A stretch of 64,000 bases of DNA from Pseudomonas syringae (GCF_000737245.1 NZ_JPQU01000024.1:1-64000), one strand, 5' to 3'; numbered from the stretch's first letter, positions 9,117-18,092 are shown. Program-made: numbers and translations. The notes: generated from the sequence alone by a model not told the origin.

Positions 9117-9557
9117 TGTAGGAACTGAGGTTGCTCGCGATGAACGATGACGCGGTTGCCCGATACACCGCAGCGCCTAGTTTGCGGGCAAGTCGGAATG
9201 CCGCCCATACGCTCCAACGGAGGAATGCGGCTTGTAGGAGCGCGCTTGCCCGCGATGAACGATGACGCGGTATGCCTGATACACCGCAGCGCCTGCTTCG
9301 CGGGCAAGTCGGAATGCCGGCCACACGCTCCAACGGAGGAATGCGGCCTTGTAGGAGCCGAGCTTGCTCGCGATGAACGATGACGCGGTATGCCTGATAC
9401 ACCGCAGCGACTGCTTCGCGGGCAAGTCGGAATGCCGCCCACACGCTCCAACGGAGGAATGCGGCTTGTAGGAGCGCGCTTGCCCGCGATGAAAGATGAC
9501 GCGGTACATCTGCCGAACCGCGTTGCCTGAATAGCGGGCAAGCACCGCTCCCACAGG
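9117..9557. repeat. Tandem REP array, about 117-bp units
   Basis: Units begin at 9117, 9233, 9350 and 9467 (spacing 116, 117, 117). Each unit carries a forward REP (TGTAGGAGC...GCGATGAA), the block GATACACCGCAGCG, a shortened GCGGGCAAGTCGGAATGCCG arm, and CGCTCCAACGGAGGAATGCGG. The last unit diverges and ends in a normal inverted arm. The array fills most of the 734-base gap between the permease gene and paoA. The remainder (9558-9679) holds no recognisable feature beyond the paoA ribosome site. Confidence 0.88.
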
Positions 9558-9679
9558 TACGCATTCCAACCGTAGCTCCGCGCACCCCATCAAAAACGCT
9601 GAACGATTGCCAAATCTCATAAGTCGTACCCCTAAGACGCAGAAAACTGCGCTGTTTGAATACCTACCGTGAGGTTCCC

Positions 9680-10216
9680 ATGAGTTCACCATCAACCCAG
9701 GATTTCGCCGGCCATGCGATCACCCTGACGCTCAATGGTCAGGCGCGACAGCTCAATGTTCAGCCCTGGACCACGCTGCTTGACCTGCTCCGTGACCAGC
9801 TCGATCTGGTTGGCACCAAGAAAGGTTGCGACCACGGCCAATGCGGCGCCTGCACGGTGCTGCGCGATGGCAAACGGATTAATTCCTGCCTGACCCTGGC
9901 GATCATGTGCGACGGCGCCGAGCTGACCACCATTGAAGGTCTGGCGGACGGCGACCAGTTGCATCCGATGCAGCAGGCGTTCATCAAACACGATGCATTC
10001 CAGTGCGGTTATTGCACGCCGGGGCAGATCTGCTCCGCCGTCGGGCTGGCCAATGAGGGGCGGGCTGGCAGTACCGCCGAGATCAAGGAATTGATGAGCG
10101 GCAACCTGTGCCGTTGCGGCGCGTACAGCAACATCGTCGCTGCTGTAGAAGAAGCGCTGCCTCAAATGGACCAGCAAGCAACAGGCAGATTCGAGAAAGC
10201 GGGAGGCAGCCGATGA
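9680..10216 (+). CDS. paoA: Aldehyde oxidoreductase [2Fe-2S] subunit (PaoA/YagT-like)
   Basis: This 178-residue electron-transfer subunit belongs to a xanthine-oxidase-family enzyme. A plant-type [2Fe-2S] cluster is expected at Cys50, Cys55, Cys58 and Cys70 (GCDHGQCGACTV...NSC). A second is expected at Cys109, Cys112, Cys144 and Cys146 (QCGYCTPGQ...LCRCGAY). E. coli PaoA is longer because it carries a Tat signal. No twin-arginine leader is seen here, so this enzyme is probably cytoplasmic. GTGAGG precedes the ATG. It overlaps paoB by ATGA. Confidence 0.88.
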   Translation: MSSPSTQDFAGHAITLTLNGQARQLNVQPWTTLLDLLRDQLDLVGTKKGCDHGQCGACTVLRDGKRINSCLTLAIMCDGAELTTIEGLADGDQLHPMQQAFIKHDAFQCGYCTPGQICSAVGLANEGRAGSTAEIKELMSGNLCRCGAYSNIVAAVEEALPQMDQQATGRFEKAGGSR

Positions 10217-11202
10217 ACCCTTTTACTTATAGCCGACCCACCAATGTCAGCGAGGCCGTCAACCTCAGTGGCGCGGCGACCCGGTTTATCGCGGGTGGCA
10301 CCAACCTGCTCGACCTGATGAAGGAAAACCTCACCCGCCCCGAGCACCTGATCGACATCACTGGCCTGCCTCTGAATGAAGTCAGTGAAACCGCCGAAGG
10401 CGGGCTAATGATCGGCGCGCTGGTGAGTAACGCCGATCTGGCCTGGCATCCACTGATCGAGCAGCGTTATCCATTGCTCTCCCAAGCGGTGCTGGCGGGT
10501 GCCTCGCCGCAGTTGCGCAACATGGCGAGCACCGGTGGCAACCTGTTGCAACGCACCCGCTGCTATTACTTCTATGACTCGACGGTGCCGTGCAATAAGC
10601 GCGAACCGGGCAGCGGCTGTCCGGCGCGGGATGGCCTGAACCGAATCCATGCGATCCTGGGTGCCAGCGATGAATGCGTCGCCACGCATCCGTCCGATAT
10701 GTGTGTCGCCCTTGCGGCGCTGGAGGCGGTGGTGCATGTCGAAGGTCGGGCAGGGCAGCGCCGCATCGAGTTCGCAGATTTCCACCGTCTACCAGGCGAC
10801 GCGCCGCAGCGGGATAACCAACTCGCCGATGACGAGCTGATCACCGCCGTCGAGTTGCCACCTCCAGGCTTCGCCGGACAGGGCAACTACCTGAAGATCC
10901 GTGATCGAGCGTCTTACGCGTTTGCCCTGATCTCTGTGGCCGCGGCCCTCGATCTGGACGGCGACGTCATCCGTGGCGCACGTCTGGCTCTGGGCGGCGT
11001 CGCTCACAAACCGTGGCGCGACAAGGCCGCCGAGCAGCTGTTGATCGGCAAGCCAGTCTCCCGGGACAGCTTCGCCGCTGCGGCCGATGCCCTACTGGCC
11101 GACGCCCAGCCTCTTGAACACAACGCTTTCAAAGTCAAATTGGCACGTCGGGCGATTATTCGCGCCCTGAGCGATGCTGCAGTGGGAGGAAATGCCCGAT
11201 GA
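10213..11202 (+). CDS. paoB: Aldehyde oxidoreductase FAD subunit (PaoB/YagS-like)
   Basis: This 329-residue FAD-binding subunit has the family motifs RFIAGGTNLLDLM and RNMASTGGNLLQRTRC. Between them and the C-terminal domain lies a cysteine-rich insert (Cys117, Cys127, Cys136, Cys155, with TVPCNKREPGSGCPARDG). This resembles the region that binds an extra [4Fe-4S] cluster in E. coli PaoB and separates this group from ordinary xanthine dehydrogenases. Start and stop both lie in ATGA overlaps with paoA and paoC, so the subunits are translated as one block. Confidence 0.88.
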   Translation: MNPFTYSRPTNVSEAVNLSGAATRFIAGGTNLLDLMKENLTRPEHLIDITGLPLNEVSETAEGGLMIGALVSNADLAWHPLIEQRYPLLSQAVLAGASPQLRNMASTGGNLLQRTRCYYFYDSTVPCNKREPGSGCPARDGLNRIHAILGASDECVATHPSDMCVALAALEAVVHVEGRAGQRRIEFADFHRLPGDAPQRDNQLADDELITAVELPPPGFAGQGNYLKIRDRASYAFALISVAAALDLDGDVIRGARLALGGVAHKPWRDKAAEQLLIGKPVSRDSFAAAADALLADAQPLEHNAFKVKLARRAIIRALSDAAVGGNAR

Positions 11203-13397
11203 ATACCCCAGTATCGCCAATCGGTCAGGCCTTGGATCGGGTCGACGGCCAACTGAAAGTCACCGGTGGGGCCCGTTATGCCGGGGAATACCCGGAAACC
11301 GGTCTGCTGTACGGCAGCGTCGTCTCCAGCACTATTGCTCGCGGACGGGTGACTCACATCGACATTACCGAAGCCTTGCGTGTGCCGGGCGTGGTCATGG
11401 TGTTGGATCACAAGAACCGGCCCAAGCTCGCCAGCTATGACGAAAGCTACGAAGATGCCGATTCGGCAGAGGGTTCACCGTTCCGTCCGTTGTATAACGA
11501 TCGGGTGCTGTACAGCGGCCAGCCGCTGGCCCTGGTCGTGGCCGAAACCCTGGAACTGGCACGCTATGCCGGGTCGCTGGTGCGCATCGAATATCTGGTC
11601 GAGCCTCATCAGACCGATCTACCGGCGGTGAGCGAGCAAAGCCATCCAGCACCTGCCGAGCTGCCCAAGCCCCGGGGCAACTTTCAAGCCGAGTTTGCGG
11701 GTGCCGCGCTGCGTGTCGATGCGCATTACAGCACCCCGGTGGAACATCACAACCCGATGGAGCCTCACGCGTCGACTGTTCTGTATCAACCCGACGGTAG
11801 CCTGCACATTCACGACAAGACCCAGGGGCCACAGAACTGTCAGGATTACCTGCACAAGGTGTTCGACATCGAGAAGGAAAAAATCCGCGTGTTTGCGGCC
11901 TTCGTCGGTGGTGCCTTCGGTTCAGGTCTGCGGCCGCAGTACCAGCTGCCATTGGCGGTGATGGCAGCGCTGGAACTCAAGCGCTCGGTCCGTGTGACCC
12001 TGACCCGCCAGCAGATGTTCACCTTTGGCTATCGCCCGCGCACCTTGCAGCATTTGCGACTGGGCGCGGCGGCCAACGGTCGGCTGATGGCGGTGGCCCA
12101 CGAGGCGATTGGTCAGACCTCGCGGTTTGAAGACTTCACGGAACACGTCGTCGAGTGGAGCGGCATGCTCTATAAATGCGACAACGTGGAGTTGACTTAC
12201 AAACTGGCGCCGCTGGATGTTCACACCCCGCTGGACATGCGCGCGCCAGGTGCCGCGTTGGGCGTCATTGGCCTGGAATGCGCCATGGACGAGTTGGCCT
12301 GCGCGCTGGCTATCGATCCGGTCCAGCTGCGGCTGATCAATTTCGCTGAGCGCAACGGCAATGAAGACAAGCCCTACTCTAGTAAAGAGCTGCGTGCCTG
12401 TTATGCCGAAGGCGCCGAGCGTTTCGGCTGGAGTCGTCGCAACCCGGAACCGCGCAGCATGCGTGAAGGCCGACAGCTGATCGGCTGGGGCATGGCGGGC
12501 GGTGTCTGGGAATCCATGCAGATGAAGGCCAGTGCCAAGGCGCACATCGACGCGGCAGGCAAATTGACTGTCAGCAGCGCCACCACGGATATCGGCACCG
12601 GCACCTATACCGTCATGACCCAGATTGCCGCAGCGGCAGCGGGGGTTTCTGTTGCCGATACAACGTTCCTGCTCGGTGATTCTTCTTTGCCGACTGCGCC
12701 GTTGCAGGGTGGCTCGTTCACCGTGTCATCGGTGGGCACAGCGGTGCAGCAGGCCAGCAAGGCGTTGCGTCAGAAGCTGTTTGAAGTGGCGCGTCAGGTT
12801 GATCCACGCTTTGCATCGGCGCGGGCCGATCAAATGACCGTTGCCGAGGGCTATCTGAATCTTGGTGATCATCGGATTGCGGTCAGCGAAGTACTCAGCG
12901 GCCTGCCTGACGGCCTGGCTGTACAGATCGACGCCGAGCCTGACAAAAAGCGCGAAGGCTATGCCACGGCCACCCATTCGGCAGTGTTCGTTGAGGTGCA
13001 GGTGGATGAAGACCTGGGCAGCATTCGTGTCAGCCGTGTGGTCAGCGCCATCGCCGCAGGTCGCGTGGTCAACCCGAAAATGGCCCGTAGCCAGATTCTC
13101 GGTGGCGTAGTCTGGGGCATCGGCATGGCGCTGCATGAAGAGACCCAGACCGATCACAACCTCGGCCGCTTCATGAATCACAGTCTGGCGGAGTACCACG
13201 TACCGGTTAACGCCGATATTGGCGACATTGATGTGATTTTTGTCGAAGAAGAAGACAACATCGTCAATGCGCTGGGTTCCAAAGGTGTCGGTGAAATCGG
13301 CATTGTCGGCGTGGCGGCAGCGGTAGCGAATGCCATCTACCACGCGACAGGCAAGCGGGTGCGGGACTTCCCGATAACGCTGGATAAGGTGCTCTAA
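11199..13397 (+). CDS. paoC: Aldehyde oxidoreductase molybdenum subunit (PaoC/YagR-like)
   Basis: This 732-residue molybdopterin-binding subunit has the same length as E. coli PaoC. Cofactor and active-site segments visible are FVGGAFGSGLR, DMRAPGAALG and GSKGVGEIGIVG near the C terminus. In the last, Glu699 is in the place of the catalytic glutamate. The enzyme should oxidise aldehydes, probably aromatic or aliphatic, to acids. PaoD, the XdhC-like cofactor-insertion chaperone that is the fourth gene in E. coli, is missing next to it. The gene begins in the ATGA overlap with paoB and ends before a long perfect palindrome. Confidence 0.9.
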   Translation: MNTPVSPIGQALDRVDGQLKVTGGARYAGEYPETGLLYGSVVSSTIARGRVTHIDITEALRVPGVVMVLDHKNRPKLASYDESYEDADSAEGSPFRPLYNDRVLYSGQPLALVVAETLELARYAGSLVRIEYLVEPHQTDLPAVSEQSHPAPAELPKPRGNFQAEFAGAALRVDAHYSTPVEHHNPMEPHASTVLYQPDGSLHIHDKTQGPQNCQDYLHKVFDIEKEKIRVFAAFVGGAFGSGLRPQYQLPLAVMAALELKRSVRVTLTRQQMFTFGYRPRTLQHLRLGAAANGRLMAVAHEAIGQTSRFEDFTEHVVEWSGMLYKCDNVELTYKLAPLDVHTPLDMRAPGAALGVIGLECAMDELACALAIDPVQLRLINFAERNGNEDKPYSSKELRACYAEGAERFGWSRRNPEPRSMREGRQLIGWGMAGGVWESMQMKASAKAHIDAAGKLTVSSATTDIGTGTYTVMTQIAAAAAGVSVADTTFLLGDSSLPTAPLQGGSFTVSSVGTAVQQASKALRQKLFEVARQVDPRFASARADQMTVAEGYLNLGDHRIAVSEVLSGLPDGLAVQIDAEPDKKREGYATATHSAVFVEVQVDEDLGSIRVSRVVSAIAAGRVVNPKMARSQILGGVVWGIGMALHEETQTDHNLGRFMNHSLAEYHVPVNADIGDIDVIFVEEEDNIVNALGSKGVGEIGIVGVAAAVANAIYHATGKRVRDFPITLDKVL

Positions 13398-13414
13398 AGA
13401 CAGCATCACATCCT

Positions 13415-13530
13415 GTGGGAGCGGTGCTTGGTCTGGGCGGCATTCCGACGATAAGGCCGGACTCGGTTCACTTTGAATTGCGGCGCCCTTATCGTCGGAA
13501 TGCCGCCCAGACCAAGCACCGCTCCCACAA
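13415..13530. repeat. Long perfect palindrome, REP variant with 43-bp arms
   Basis: The left arm 13415-13457 and right arm 13488-13530 are exact reverse complements. They begin with the common TGTGGGAGCGGTGCTTG, but the usual CCCGCGAT is replaced by a longer GTCTGGGCGGCATTCCGACG extension. The element lies between convergent paoC and the MFS gene and should stop transcription from both sides. Confidence 0.9.
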
Positions 13531-13561
13531 AATTCATCCTGGCATCGATCGGACGCGCTTC

Positions 13562-14809
13562 TTAAACCTTCACCTCTTCCGCCTCCGCCACCACATCGCG
13601 CATGCGATCCCGGTTGGCCAGGGTCGGGAACAGTTTGATCCAGATTCCGGTCACCGCGAGGGTGCCCACGCCCCCCATGACTACGGCCGGGACTACCCCG
13701 AACCAGTGGGCCGTCAGGCCTGATTCAAATTCTCCCAGCTGATTCGATGCGCCAATGAACAGCCCGTTGACTGCGCTGACCCGTCCGCGCATCTCGTCGG
13801 GCGTCTCCAGCTGCACGAATGACGCACGGATCACCATGCTGATCATGTCCGCTGCGCCCAGCACCACCAGCACCGCCATGGAAAACCAGAACGATGTCGA
13901 CAGGCCGAAGGCAATGGTTGCTACGCCGAAAACCCCGACGGCGGTAAACATCACCCGACCCACATGCCGTTCGACATTGAAGTGCGCCAGCCACAGCGAC
14001 ATGGCCAGTGCGCCAACTGCCGGTGCCGAGCGCAGCATGCCCAGGCCCCAGGGGCCGGTGAGCAGGATGTCCTTGGCGAATACCGGTAGCAGCGCTGTTG
14101 CGCCCCCCAACAATACGGCGAACAAATCCAGCGAAATGGCACCCAATACGTCAGGACGACTGCGGATGAAGCGAATCCCGGCCAGCAACGAGTGCAAGGT
14201 CGCCTTGCCCTTGTTCAGCGGCGTCTGCCGGGCGGGCAGGCTGAGCATCAGCGAGCAGGCAATCACATACAGCAGCACTGTCGGGCCATAGACCCAACTG
14301 CTGCCGAACGCATAAAGGAAACCGCCCAGTGCCGGCGCCACGATGGTTGCCGATTGCTGCGCCGATTGCGCAGCGGCAACGGCCCGAGGGAACAGCGCCG
14401 GCGGCACGATGCTCGGCAGCAGGGCCTGGGTGGTAGGCATCTCGAATGAGCGGGAAGCGCCGAGTGCGAAGGCCAGAATGAAGATCATTTCCCGTGTGAC
14501 ACTGTCGGTGCTGCTGCCAATGAACAGCGCCAGTGCGATGCACGCCTGTGCAGTCTGGCAAATCGCCGCGACCTTGCGCCGGTCGTAGCGGTCAGCGACG
14601 TGGCCGGTGTGCAGCATGAACAGGACGCGGGGCGCAAACTCAACCAGCCCGACCAGACCCAGGTCCAGCACGTTGCCGGTCAGTTGATAAAGATTCCAGC
14701 CGATGGCCACGGTCAGCATCTGGAAACCGCTGGCGGTGAAGATACGGGCGAACCAGAACGCGACGAACGGACGATGATGGCGCAACAACACAGGTGCTTG
14801 AGTCGACAT
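13562..14809 (-). CDS. MFS transporter, EntS-like exporter branch
   Basis: This 415-residue membrane transporter has the branch pattern FWFARIFTASGFQMLTVAIGWNLYQLTG at its start, the HVADRYDRRKV loop motif, and EMRGRVSAVNGLFIGASNQLGEFESG in the second half. That combination is typical of the enterobactin/EntS-type and related drug exporters. Around twelve hydrophobic segments can be counted. The substrate is unknown and no siderophore genes are nearby. Neither candidate start (14809 or 14860) has a good ribosome site. The shorter one fits family N termini better. It is a single gene, convergent with paoC. Confidence 0.82.
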   Translation of the reverse strand: MSTQAPVLLRHHRPFVAFWFARIFTASGFQMLTVAIGWNLYQLTGNVLDLGLVGLVEFAPRVLFMLHTGHVADRYDRRKVAAICQTAQACIALALFIGSSTDSVTREMIFILAFALGASRSFEMPTTQALLPSIVPPALFPRAVAAAQSAQQSATIVAPALGGFLYAFGSSWVYGPTVLLYVIACSLMLSLPARQTPLNKGKATLHSLLAGIRFIRSRPDVLGAISLDLFAVLLGGATALLPVFAKDILLTGPWGLGMLRSAPAVGALAMSLWLAHFNVERHVGRVMFTAVGVFGVATIAFGLSTSFWFSMAVLVVLGAADMISMVIRASFVQLETPDEMRGRVSAVNGLFIGASNQLGEFESGLTAHWFGVVPAVVMGGVGTLAVTGIWIKLFPTLANRDRMRDVVAEAEEVKV

Positions 14810-14963
14810 GAGCAACAGCAGCCAGGCGGGAGGGGGGGCAAGATTACCAGTTTGTAACATTACGTTGCGTTAAAGGGATCCATTAAATAAACAAGCCGTA
14901 TGGATTCGCGCTATTTCTGTACCCCTTCGTAAAGGTGCGCTGTCGAGCAGCAAGTGGTGGGCT

Positions 14964-15069
14964 TGTGGGGCGACCGGGGTGGCGCTCCACCTTGCTCGCG
15001 AAGGCGGTGTTCAGGTTGAAAGGACGCTCAGGTTTTTCGGGCCCCTTCGCGAGCAAACTCGCTCCCACA
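14964..15069. repeat. REP pair with a degraded left arm
   Basis: The right arm CCTTCGCGAGCAAACTCGC...CCCACA is intact apart from one base. The left arm keeps GTGGGGCGA and CTTGCTCGCGAAGG but carries an insertion of about 15 bases. Confidence 0.7.
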
Positions 15070-15206
15070 AAAAACCATATAAATTCAATGGCTTATTTTG
15101 ATATGCCGATGAGATCTACAGGGATTTCCAGACCTGAGGCAACTCGCCACGCGACAAAAGACCACACGCTCGATATGTCCAAATACGACTACTCTTTGAC
15201 AGTCAG

Positions 15207-15220
15207 TTGATCTGCGTCAA
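15207..15220. promoter_or_regulatory. ANR/FNR-type box upstream of cioA
   Basis: TTGAT-CTGC-GTCAA matches the ANR consensus TTGAT-N4-ATCAA in nine of ten positions. TTGACA lies directly upstream at 15196-15201. In P. aeruginosa ANR represses cioAB under low oxygen, which fits a site in this position. The start codon is 155 bases downstream. Confidence 0.65.
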
Positions 15221-15374
15221 TGCCCGAAAAGGCAAAAGAAGCAGCAGGCGGCTTGACGGACTCCCTGGAGTGCGAAACGAGATCGAACAATCTTGTTACG
15301 CAATGCTCATAACCGTGGGGGCAGTGGCTGCTGGCCTCGGGTCGTCAGTCGTATCACCTGATAGAGGAAGACCT

Positions 15375-16814
15375 ATGTTCGGTTTAGATGCACTTGAGCT
15401 CGCCCGAATTCAGTTCGCGTTTACCATCTCGTTCCATATTCTGTTCCCTGCCATCACCATCGGCCTGGCGAGTTACCTGGCCGTGCTCGAAGGCCTGTGG
15501 CTGAAGACCCATAACAACGTTTATCGAGACCTTTACCATTTCTGGTCGAAGATATTTGCCGTCAACTTCGGCATGGGTGTTGTGTCAGGTCTGGTCATGG
15601 CGTACCAGTTTGGTACCAACTGGAGCCGCTTCTCCGACTTTGCCGGGGCCGTCACCGGACCTCTGCTGACCTATGAAGTGCTCACCGCATTCTTCCTCGA
15701 AGCGGGCTTCCTCGGCGTCATGCTGTTCGGCTGGAACCGCGTCGGCCGCAATCTGCACTTCTTTTCGACGGTCATGGTCGCCATCGGCACCCTGATCTCG
15801 ACATTCTGGATTCTCTCGTCCAACAGCTGGATGCAGACGCCGCAAGGCTTCGAAATCATTGACGGTCGGGTCATCCCGACGGACTGGTTCGCCGTGGTCT
15901 TCAACCCGTCATTCCCGTACCGCCTGCTGCACATGTCCATTGCCGCTTTCGTGGCCACGGCGTTCTTCGTCGGCTCGTCCGCTGCCTGGCATTTGCTGCG
16001 CGGTCGCGATACCCCGCAAGTGCGCAAAATGCTTTCCATGGCAATGTGGATGGCGTTGATTGTTGCCCCTGTGCAAGCGGTCGTCGGGGACTTCCACGGT
16101 TTGAATACCCTTGAGCATCAACCAGCGAAAATCGCTGCGATTGAAGGCCACTGGGAAAACGTCGGTGACGAACCTACGCCGCTGATCCTGTTCGGCCTGC
16201 CGGATATGAAAGAAGAGCGCACCAAGTACGCGGTGGAAATCCCGTACCTGGGCAGTTTGATCCTGACTCACAGCCTCGATAAACAGGTGCCGGCGCTCAA
16301 GGAATTCAAGCCTGAGGACCGTCCGAATTCGACCATTGTGTTCTGGTCGTTCCGGGTCATGGTCGGCCTGGGCTTCCTGATGATCTTCACTGGCCTGTGG
16401 AGTCTGTGGCTGCGCAAGCGGGGCACGCTGTACCAGAATCGTCTGTTCCTGTACCTGGCCTTGTGGATGGGTCCGTCTGGTCTGATCGCCATTCTGGCTG
16501 GCTGGTTCACCACAGAAATCGGTCGTCAGCCATGGGTCGTCTACGGCCTGATGCGCACCGCCGATGCATCATCCGGGCACAGCGTGATGCAGATGAGCAT
16601 CACCCTGGTGCTGTTCGTGGTGGTGTACTTCCTGCTGTTCGGTGCCGGTCTGGGTTACATGATGCGTCTGGTGCGCAAAGGGCCAAAAGCCTACGTTGAG
16701 CACACGCCTCAGGGCGGTCCGGGCCAAAAACGCACACCGGCACGTCCTCTGTCTGCTGCGGTTGAAGGTGCAGAAGACGGCGACAATCTCGACAGTCTGG
16801 GTAAGGGGAACTGA
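15375..16814 (+). CDS. cioA: Cyanide-insensitive terminal oxidase subunit I
   Basis: This 479-residue cytochrome bd-type quinol oxidase subunit I is in the inner membrane and carries the haems. His21 in FTISFHILFPA corresponds to a haem ligand. The quinol-side loop is short, as in the CioA branch, and GWFTTEIGRQPW is the conserved block before the late helices. The enzyme reduces oxygen with ubiquinol and resists cyanide, which some pseudomonads make. GAGGAAG lies before the ATG. cioB follows after 3 bases. Confidence 0.95.
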   Translation: MFGLDALELARIQFAFTISFHILFPAITIGLASYLAVLEGLWLKTHNNVYRDLYHFWSKIFAVNFGMGVVSGLVMAYQFGTNWSRFSDFAGAVTGPLLTYEVLTAFFLEAGFLGVMLFGWNRVGRNLHFFSTVMVAIGTLISTFWILSSNSWMQTPQGFEIIDGRVIPTDWFAVVFNPSFPYRLLHMSIAAFVATAFFVGSSAAWHLLRGRDTPQVRKMLSMAMWMALIVAPVQAVVGDFHGLNTLEHQPAKIAAIEGHWENVGDEPTPLILFGLPDMKEERTKYAVEIPYLGSLILTHSLDKQVPALKEFKPEDRPNSTIVFWSFRVMVGLGFLMIFTGLWSLWLRKRGTLYQNRLFLYLALWMGPSGLIAILAGWFTTEIGRQPWVVYGLMRTADASSGHSVMQMSITLVLFVVVYFLLFGAGLGYMMRLVRKGPKAYVEHTPQGGPGQKRTPARPLSAAVEGAEDGDNLDSLGKGN

Positions 16815-16817
16815 GCC

Positions 16818-17825
16818 ATGGGTATTGATCTTCCGCTTATCTGGGCCGTGATTATCATCTTCGGCATCATGATGTACGTGGTGATGGACGGCTTCGATCT
16901 CGGCATCGGGATTCTCTTCCCGTTCATGAAAGACAGCGGCGACCGCGACGTGATGATGAATACCGTCGCTCCGGTCTGGGACGGTAACGAGACCTGGCTG
17001 GTGCTGGGTGGTGCCGCTTTGTTCGGCGCCTTCCCGCTGGCCTACTCGGTGGTGCTGTCGGCGCTGTATCTGCCACTGATCCTGATGCTCATGGGGCTGA
17101 TTTTCCGTGGCGTGGCTTTCGAGTTCCGCTTCAAGGCCACTGAAGAGAAACGTCACCTGTGGGACAAAGCCTTTATTGGTGGCTCACTCGCAGCGACGTT
17201 CTTCCAGGGTGTGGCGCTGGGTGCTTTCATCGACGGTTTTCCGGTGGTCAATCGCCAGTTTGCCGGAGGAGGCCTGGATTGGCTTACGCCGTTCACGGTG
17301 TTCTGTGGCCTGGCGTTGATCGTGGCTTATGCACTGCTGGGTTGCACCTGGCTGATCATGAAGACCGAAGGCGCGCTGCAAAAAGCGATGCACGATCTGG
17401 CCCGTCCATTGGCCACCGCGCTGCTGGCGGTGATCGGTGTAGTCAGCATCTGGACGCCGCTGGCTCACGCAGACATCGCCAGCCGCTGGTTCACGCTGCC
17501 GAACCTGTTCTGGTTCCTGCCGGTGCCAATTCTGGTGTTGGTGACCATGTACGGTTTGTTCAAGGCCGTGGCGCGCAATGCCAACTACACCCCGTTCCTG
17601 CTGACCCTGTTGCTGATCTTCCTTGGCTACAGCGGTCTGGGTATCAGCCTGTGGCCGAACATCGTGCCGCCGTCGATCTCCATCTGGGACGCGGCTTCAC
17701 CGCCGCAGAGCCAAGGCTTCATGCTGGTGGGGACGCTGTTCATTATCCCGTTCATCCTGGGTTACACCTTCTGGAGCTACTACGTATTCCGCGGCAAGGT
17801 CACCCATGAAGATGGTTACCACTAG
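16818..17825 (+). CDS. cioB: Cyanide-insensitive terminal oxidase subunit II
   Basis: This 335-residue subunit II of the bd-type oxidase is a membrane protein with about eight or nine helices. The N-terminal block is VVMDGFDLGIGIL, followed by VWDGNETWLVLGGAALFGAFP and FEFRFK, all typical of CydB/CioB. The length equals that of P. aeruginosa CioB. It is cotranscribed with cioA, 3 bases downstream. After the stop a GC-rich hairpin separates it from the small third gene. Confidence 0.95.
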   Translation: MGIDLPLIWAVIIIFGIMMYVVMDGFDLGIGILFPFMKDSGDRDVMMNTVAPVWDGNETWLVLGGAALFGAFPLAYSVVLSALYLPLILMLMGLIFRGVAFEFRFKATEEKRHLWDKAFIGGSLAATFFQGVALGAFIDGFPVVNRQFAGGGLDWLTPFTVFCGLALIVAYALLGCTWLIMKTEGALQKAMHDLARPLATALLAVIGVVSIWTPLAHADIASRWFTLPNLFWFLPVPILVLVTMYGLFKAVARNANYTPFLLTLLLIFLGYSGLGISLWPNIVPPSISIWDAASPPQSQGFMLVGTLFIIPFILGYTFWSYYVFRGKVTHEDGYH

Positions 17826-17833
17826 TAGAAAGC

Positions 17834-17858
17834 AGCCCCGGTGCGTGGCGCCGGGGCT
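17834..17858 (+). promoter_or_regulatory. Intercistronic hairpin between cioB and the small subunit gene
   Basis: An 8-bp stem AGCCCCGG/CCGGGGCT with a 9-base loop is not followed by a T run. It is more likely a processing or stability element than a terminator, and it may adjust the subunit ratio. Confidence 0.55.
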
Positions 17859-17882
17859 ATATCGATAGAGGAGAAACTGGCG

Positions 17883-18053
17883 ATGTCAGGCAACGAATCT
17901 TTTCATGACGAGCAAGACCCGGCGATGAAAAAGCCGCTGTGGCAGCGACTGGCATGGCTGGTCGGCATCTGGGCCGCCAGTGTTTTTGCGCTGTTCATTG
18001 TCGCCAGCTTGCTACGACTGTTCATGAACGCTGCAGGTCTGACGACCCACTGA
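17883..18053 (+). CDS. DUF2474-type small membrane protein, putative third CioAB subunit
   Basis: This 56-residue protein has a hydrophilic start (MSGNESFHDEQDPAMKKP) and one clear membrane helix (LVGIWAASVFALFIVASLLRLFMNA-like, residues about 24-47). Small one-helix proteins of this kind sit next to cioAB in many proteobacteria. By analogy with CydX/CydS they are thought to stabilise the oxidase. An excellent GAGGAG ribosome site lies 8 bases before the ATG. A T-rich terminator follows. Its role as a subunit is inferred from position and topology. Confidence 0.8.
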   Translation: MSGNESFHDEQDPAMKKPLWQRLAWLVGIWAASVFALFIVASLLRLFMNAAGLTTH

Positions 18054-18092
18054 TTTGCATATCCCGTCCCGCGTCCCATCGACGCGGTTTTC

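Larger units (their letters stand above)
14810..15374. other. Intergenic region between the MFS gene and cioA
   Basis: This 565-base divergent intergenic region contains a degraded REP pair (14964-15069) and the ANR-like dyad (15207-15220). An open frame from 15207 runs in phase into cioA, but it has no ribosome site and its product does not resemble oxidase N termini. It is treated as leader DNA. Confidence 0.6.

Noticed and set aside
9117..9557. Possible CRISPR array because of regular spacing
   Set aside because: Whole 117-bp units repeat without unique spacers, and no cas genes are present. It is a tandem REP amplification.
9177..9695. Long open frames through the tandem repeat
   Set aside because: They are repetitive translations of REP units (RVIVHRGQARSYK patterns) and are not genes.
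15207..15374. N-terminal extension of cioA by 56 residues
   Set aside because: There is no ribosome site, the product does not resemble oxidases, and the conserved start MFGLDALELARIQFAFT has a good GAGGAAG site.
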